Positions 58,831-64,000 of a stretch of 64,000 nt of DNA are shown in pieces. This DNA is from Rhabditoides inermis (Eukaryota > Nematoda > Chromadorea > Rhabditida > Rhabditidae). Every line of letters begins with the position of its first letter. The stretch's first letter is position 1. The notes below the pieces were generated by a model. The model was given only the letters and a program-made list of their open reading frames with translations, did no database searches and was not told where the DNA came from. The DNA lies in the NCBI GenBank assembly GCA_963966185.1, contig CAWZYM010000124.1, positions 124,001-188,000 of the forward strand, in the 5' to 3' direction. Made by a program: the position numbers and the translations under genes.

Positions 58831-58849
58831 TGAAATATCACGGCGTTGA

Positions 58850-58918
58850 CAGCGAGCGCGATTAGAGACAGCGAGCGCAGTTAGAGACAGCGATCGCAGT
58901 TAGAGACAGCGATTGCGA
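58850..58918. repeat. tandem repeat, four copies of about 17 bp
   Basis: 'gacagcgagcgcagttaga' recurs four times with point changes (gcgagcgcg, gcgagcgca, gcgatcgca, gcgattgcg). Confidence 0.85.
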
Positions 58919-59255
58919 ATGAATTTAAAAAAAAACAATCACACTGTTTCGCTCCAAAATTAAAAGAAACGTAATTATCTCGAAACGTATGACCGGTCAT
59001 GTAGATTTGAAAACGGTTTTCGAATGGGGACCCTTTAGGTTATCACTGATAGCAATTTGGTCACCATCGGTTTCTGTGACCTAATTGACACTCCAAGTTA
59101 GTCTTTGTCAAGAGAATCAATCAGATGTATAATAGACTCGCACTTAGCTCAGGATTTTTCGTCGAATATATTAGCGTGGATTTTGAACATACAGTATACT
59201 GAACGAGATGCACAGCAATTTTTCCGTCCATAGCTTTACTCCACAGATCACATGA

Positions 59256-59329
59256 CTACGTGGCGTAGTGGTATCGCTCTCGCTTGGCAAGCAGCGGTAC
59301 GCGGGTTCGACCCTGGCTACCCACGCAAA
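59256..59329 (+). ncRNA. tRNA-like module with GGC at the anticodon position
   Basis: A-box-like GTGGCGTAGTGGTATCGC and B-box GGGTTCGACCC in tRNA spacing, with loop TTGGCAA. The anticodon stem has mismatches. No T-run follows directly. Confidence 0.4.
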
Positions 59330-59520
59330 ATTTTGTTAACGAGGAGTGTAGTAGGTGCCACACCCTCGGATTCGTACCAAATTCATAGGATGTCTCTATT
59401 AGGACCCTAACCATCGATTTGTGGTGTCCGAATTTCCTAAACGAATAATACGTTTCCAGTACGAAAACGAACAGGACTGGTTTTTCGGGTTCCTCTCGCC
59501 CTATGCGGCGGTCAAAGACC

Positions 59521-59593
59521 GAGCTGTTGTGGCCTAGTGAAGAAAGCGTCTGCCTGCAAAGCTGACCCTCTTGAGTTCGATTCCGCGCACTAG
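59521..59593 (+). tRNA. tRNA-Cys-like sequence (anticodon position GCA)
   Basis: A-box TGGCCTAGTGA, anticodon loop CTGCAAA on a stem with four of five pairs, B-box AGTTCGATTCC, then a run of eight T a few bases after the end, as a Pol III terminator would be. It is the 3' unit of a repeated element, so it may be a SINE head or a tRNA pseudogene rather than a decoding tRNA. Confidence 0.4.
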
Positions 59594-59811
59594 GTTTTTT
59601 TTGCCAACTCCTTCGGATGATTGTCTCACTGTTCAAACACTGGTTGGTGAAGAAAAGAAGGGACGAAGGGCATGTACGCCTTGATTGTTTCTCTCTTCTT
59701 CAAGTAAGGCAACTGTCAGGACGAGAGATTATCTACGGTGCGCATCATTACAGCCTTCAACACTATAAAATAATCGTTCACTATTAAAATACATGCGCCA
59801 GTGCGAAGTGG

Positions 59812-59882
59812 AATCGAACTCGAGAGAGTAAGCTTGGCAGGCAGACGCTTTCGCCACTAAGCCACAACAGCTCGGTCTTTGA
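59812..59882 (-). ncRNA. tRNA-like unit of the inverted SINE copy
   Basis: Diverged counterpart of 59521-59593 on the minus strand: TGGCTTAGTGG, loop CTGCCAA (GCC at the anticodon position), AGTTCGATTCC. The difference in the anticodon between the two copies fits relaxed selection. Confidence 0.45.
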
Positions 59883-60059
59883 CTGACGCATAGGGCGAGA
59901 GAAACGTGAAAAACAAGTCATGTACGTTCTCGTACTGGAAACGTATTATTCGTTTAGGAAATTCGGACACCACAAATCGATGGCTAGGGTCCTAACTAGG
60001 ATATACTATAAATTTGGTACGAATCCGAGGGTGGGGCACCTACTACACTCCTCGTAAAT

Positions 60060-60585
60060 TGATAAGATCATTTTAAAGTGACAATTTTATTGATCCGCAA
60101 TCGGAAAAACTTTGAATTTTGAATTGGCGCGCTTTACGAATTCTATATCGAGATGCGTTTCACAAAGGGATGTGTTTATCGGTTTCTACGACTTAATTTT
60201 ATGCTATATACTGAATTTCATATCAAAATTTTATATCAAAATTCCCGTCATTCAAGACGTTTCAGACACTCAGCTGTGATGTAACCTCACTTTTTACCCA
60301 TAAAGCATTCAAAATCAACTATTTTTTGGGGCAAAAAATAGTTTAAGATCATGAAAAAAGTTCTAGTTTTCAGGATTACTAGAGGTTATTTGATGTTTCC
60401 ATTAACTTTTCATCAGTATAATATCATTTTTTTAGTGAAATTGTCACTTTAAGTGTTCTAATCGTTGTCTGCGCTTCTAGTCTAACCACCTTAACGTCAT
60501 CTCGTGAAAAGATGGGAACTCAGTCGCGGGCCCACTATAGTATGATATCGATAGTATTTCGATCGATGTGAAGGACCATCGATGT
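60060..60585. other. AT-rich stretch without a recognised gene
   Basis: No supported coding frame, repeat or RNA was seen between the SINE pair and the inverted-repeat element. Confidence 0.5.
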
Positions 60586-60589
60586 TGTA

Positions 60590-63472
60590 CAGTACAGTCA
60601 GAGAAATGTGAGCCGCATGTGCCACGTGGCCCACGTGGTCCACGGTGTGCCATGCTCTCGTTTCTCTCCCCACTCTCCACGTGAGACACACTCTCTCATC
60701 ACGCCTACTTCTCTTCTGTTCCTCGTGCTCTCTAGTCCTCTCTGGTCCTTACGCGTCTGGACGCTCCGCAGTCACACTCTCTCTCACATCGAGTCTCGAT
60801 CGAGAGTCGACTCCGTCCCTACTCTGCCGATGGCTACCCTCAGGCAGAATGACTCTCATGAGCCACGCCATCGTTTCTCTCACCACTCTCCACTTACAAC
60901 ACACACTCTCTCTCCCTCTCATTCTTTCTCACGCTCACGCAACGCCTTACTAACATTATCATCAATCAGAGAAACAATTCTAATCACTGAAGAATACATG
61001 TTTGTGAAGAATAGTATGATCTCCTACTCTTATCCCATTTTCTTAATGAGTTAGTTCGCTTGAATCATGCAAAAATAGGTATTTTGGTTTGTGACAGTCA
61101 CGTTGAAACAACGTGAAACAAAATCAATAGGAGGAATACTAAAAATAGTGATTGCGATGATTGTTACAGATGATGATATGTGTTTTTGTAGTTACTTTGG
61201 TCCCTCGATAACACATTGGTCCCTCGGTAACACAAGGCTTCTGCTCTCACTATACACTCTCTCTCGCGATCCAGTCGCAAGAGTCTACTCTGCCGGCGGC
61301 GGTTCAGTCTGGCGGGCGACTGCTGGTGTGATTAGATGATATCTGAAAAGTCATATGGTTTGTGGTGACTGATTTTCATAATTTATAATTCCGAGATAAT
61401 TGGTCCCCCGATAAGACAAGGTCCGTTGTTGCATCCATTCACTCTCATCCGGGCGTCCATGTACGGTGTGGACGGGTCTGGTGCCTCTACTCAATACACA
61501 CTCTCTCGCTTTCCTCTCGCGACGCGCATCGCACAGGGCTATTCTGCGATGGCGGTCGGACGCGACTGCTTGTGTGAAGTCTGAAACGTCACTCGACTTT
61601 CTACAATCTGAAAATTAAGAAATATGAATATGATATTTATCTGTCTTTTGTAACCGACATCAAGAATATACCATGGTTCATAGGGCTCCGATGAAATTCA
61701 CTATTTGAATAGAGCCTCATAGTCAGGGTAGCAACAGTTCTGGTCCTAGTGGCAGTCTGCCAAGACTGACAAGTGTGACAAGCGATCTCAAATCTTCAAT
61801 GTTCGAGAACCCAGCTACAATTTCGTTTGCATAGTTTCCGTCATCTCGAGATGAGCAAAATGAAGTCTTATTTTTGGAATTTCGACCATTTTGAACATAT
61901 CCAGGTGGTGCCAACCGTGCTAATTTCCAGTTGAACTTGAGTGGATTGCGCAAATCCACTCTCGACTCACTCATTTATGACCCTTCCCACCGGCAAACGG
62001 TCGGGTCTTGGCAGACTGCCAGAGGGGAGGGGCCATAAAGGAGAGAGTCGGTGGTGGAATTGCATCATCACCTAAGTTGATCTGGAAACTATCCCGGCTG
62101 GCGATACCTGGATTTGTTCAAAGTAGTCCAAATAAAAATTAAAAGACGCCATTTTACTTGTCTTGATGAGAGAAAGCCGATACACGGACAACTACAGCTG
62201 ATATCTCAAACACCAAAAACAGTGTGAAAGGGGCGGAACGAGAGGAGGCATGGTATGGCAGTCTGCCAAGACCCGACCATTTGCGCAATCCACTCAAGTT
62301 CAACTGGAAATTAGCACGGTTGGCACCACCTGGATATGTTCAAAGTTACACTAACCAGTGTGTTCGATGATCATAACATTGATAACACTCCATTCCTACA
62401 ATATCAAATCAACTCTCATTGGCTATGAGGTTACGGTAGTCACAACTTGACGGGCATGTGTGATCGAATGGGGGGGGGGGTGACGGTTGATTGTACAATG
62501 CAACAGCCGCGTGAAAACATACAACTCATATTTAAAAGCTAAAAAGCAAACAACATTAAAAACAAAAGTAAGTACTGAACATATTCAGATAGAGAGTTTT
62601 CATCAGATCCCAATGAAATATGGTATATTCGTGATTCGGAAAATAAAACACAATCGATTCTGATATTTTTGTTCAATAATTTTCACAACCTGAAAAGTCG
62701 AGTGACTTTTCAGATACCATCTAATCACACCAGCAGTCGCCCGCCAGACTGAACCGCCGCCGGCAGAGTAGACTCTTGCGACTGGATCGCGAGAGAGAGT
62801 GTATAGTGAGAGCAGAAGCGAGGGACCCTTGTGTTACCGAGGGACCAATGTGTTATCGAGGGACCAAAGTAAACATATCATCATCTGTAACAATCATCGC
62901 AATCACTATTTTTTAGTATTCCTCCTATTGATTTTTGTTTCACGTTGTTTCAACGTGACTGTCACAAACCAAAATACTTTTTTTTTGCATGATTCAAGCG
63001 AACTAACTCATTAAGAAAATGGGATAAGAGTAGGAGATCATACTATTCTTCACAAACATGTATTCTTCAGTGATTAGAACTGTTTCTCTGATTGATGATA
63101 ATGTTAGTAAGGCGTTGCGTGAGCGTGAGAAAGAATGAGAGGGAGAGAGAGTGTGTGTTGTAAGTGGAGAGTGGTGAGAGAAACGATGGCGTGGCTCACG
63201 AGAGTCATTCTGCCTGAGGGTAGCCATCGGCAGAGTAGGGACGGAGTCGACTCTCGATCGAGACTCGATGTGAGAGAGAGTGTGACTGCGGAGCGTCCAG
63301 ACGCGTAAGGACCAGAGAGGACTAGAGAGCACGAGGAACAGAAGAGAAGTAGACGTGATGAGAGAGTGTGTCTCACGTAGAGAGTGGGGAAAGAAACGAG
63401 AGCATGGCACACCGTGGACCACGTGGGCCACGTGGCACATGCGGCTCACATTTCTCTGACTGTACTGTATAG
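60590..63472. mobile_element. 2.9-kb inverted-repeat (foldback) element with nested repeats
   Basis: The left arm 60590-61355 and the right arm 62700-63472 are near-perfect reverse complements of about 770 bp. They begin and end around 'cagtcagagaaatgtgagcc'. Inside, 61890-62022 and 62254-62343 form a second inverted pair ('ggtgccaaccgtgctaattt', 'cggtcgggtcttggcagact'). The segment 61390-61610 is a diverged relative of part of the arm ('aattggtcccccgataagac' versus 'gataacacattggtccctcg'). The only long open frames are mirror copies in the arms and look non-coding (Ser/His/Leu-rich). Confidence 0.85.
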
Positions 63473-63799
63473 TCAGGGTATAGCGATTATTATTTCTTCC
63501 TCTCTCGCATCGCGCGATCGGGTCGAAATGATCTTCCCCCAGTACCCTTGAGCAAGGCGGGGAATAGCTCATGAGAACGCTGTCTTTCTAGCCCGCGGAG
63601 TTACTGTTGTGGATTATAATAGAAGGAAAGGAACACCCGGAGCCCCACTATCGTCTATAATGGTATCTAATTCTAATGGATTATGGAAGGGAAATCGGAT
63701 GATTATCGACTGAATATCGATCTAATATCGACTTTCGACCTTCGACCCTACTATCCCCGTTGCTAAACTGTGTTTCCAGCGCTTAGCCCTTGTGATGTA

Positions 63800-63870
63800 C
63801 CTTATGCACTTTGTTGTATAGTCAGGATATAGCGATTCTGGATAAATGATTGATTTTGTTGATTCGATCG
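63800..63870. repeat. diverged copy of the retroelement tail
   Basis: 'tagtcaggatatagcgattc' followed by 'tggataaatgattgatt' resembles the tails at 10600 and 38820. Confidence 0.5.
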
Positions 63871-63902
63871 ATGCTCACCTATCCTAGTGGGCAGTGTTTT
63901 GT

Positions 63903-64000
63903 AGAATTTTGACGCTTAGCGTCAAAATTTGACGCGCTGAGTAAAAGTGACATCACTTTTTCTTTGTTTTTTTTTTGACGCGAGGCGTCAACTTTGACGC
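63903..64000. mobile_element. TGACGC-rich MITE, cut by the right edge
   Basis: 'gacgcttagcgtcaaaattt', core 'aaaagtgacatcactttttc' and 'gacgcgaggcgtcaactttg', related to the element at 57573. The right terminus lies at or beyond the window end. Confidence 0.7.

Larger units (their letters stand above)
59336..60056. mobile_element. two SINE-like copies in inverted orientation
   Basis: The segment 59336-59592 and the reverse complement of 59812-60056 are about 80-85% alike. Each begins 'gaggagtgtagtaggtgcc', runs through 'gtggtgtccgaatttcctaa' and ends in a tRNA-like unit. Between the copies (59593-59811) there is nothing recognised. Confidence 0.75.

Noticed and set aside
60608..61054. 148-codon frame mirrored at 63003-63572 as a conserved protein
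   Set aside because: It occurs twice only because it lies in the inverted arms. Composition is low-complexity Ser/His/Leu and no splice or domain evidence exists.

Overview
The window is nuclear DNA of an animal, most likely a free-living or insect-associated nematode. The clearest sign is an intact cuticle collagen at 39.3-40.3 kb with a nematode cuticle-collagen N-terminal segment, an RxxR-type processing site, Gly-X-Y blocks and CxC/CxxC cysteine clusters. Genes have many small exons (often 60-140 nt) with GTGAGT-type donors and TTTCAG/TTGCAG acceptors, and (GA)n/(CT)n microsatellites are very dense. A diplogastrid such as Pristionchus would fit, but the genus is inference. No operon-like layout is evident, and two genes have an ATG directly after an AG acceptor, which could be trans-splice sites.

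Left third (1-13 kb, mostly minus strand): ten exons of an F-BAR protein of the CIP4/TOCA family run off the left edge, with a LINE fragment, a foldback MITE and a tandem duplication in the introns. Two unassigned exons follow, then a phase-consistent C-terminal half of the condensin ATPase SMC4. No N-terminal SMC4 half is visible upstream. From 13 to 18.3 kb there are low-confidence plus-strand exons, including tandemly duplicated 81-nt Gly-rich exons and a 180-bp tandem repeat.

Middle (18.7-40.3 kb): a ten-exon minus-strand gene at 18734-22186 codes for about 934 residues. Its layout D...D-x18-CxxC...HxxxxH...E matches the RAG1/Transib DDE catalytic core, and a PHD finger sits between the second Asp and the Glu. 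This is the most interesting object in the window. It is followed by an HMG-CoA lyase pseudogene, several unassigned multi-exon genes, a small Pro-rich secreted protein, an F-box gene, a LINE C-terminal fragment, a BTB-BACK gene with a MITE in an intron, a Ly6-like putative GPI-anchored protein, and the collagen.

Right third (40.4-64 kb): a recent segmental duplication has two about 2.4-kb inverted arms holding the same broken beta-spectrin and sphingosine-1-phosphate-lyase fragments, two about 812-bp direct repeats, and a C2H2 zinc-finger gene between them. Two or more unassigned genes follow (49-57 kb). The last 7 kb look intergenic: TGACGC-rich MITEs, five tRNA-like Pol III modules (two in inverted SINE-like copies), and a 2.9-kb inverted-repeat element with nested inverted repeats.

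Splice sites were placed by eye. Where exon phases were summed and close, the entry says so. Introns without their own entry hold nothing recognisable beyond simple repeats.
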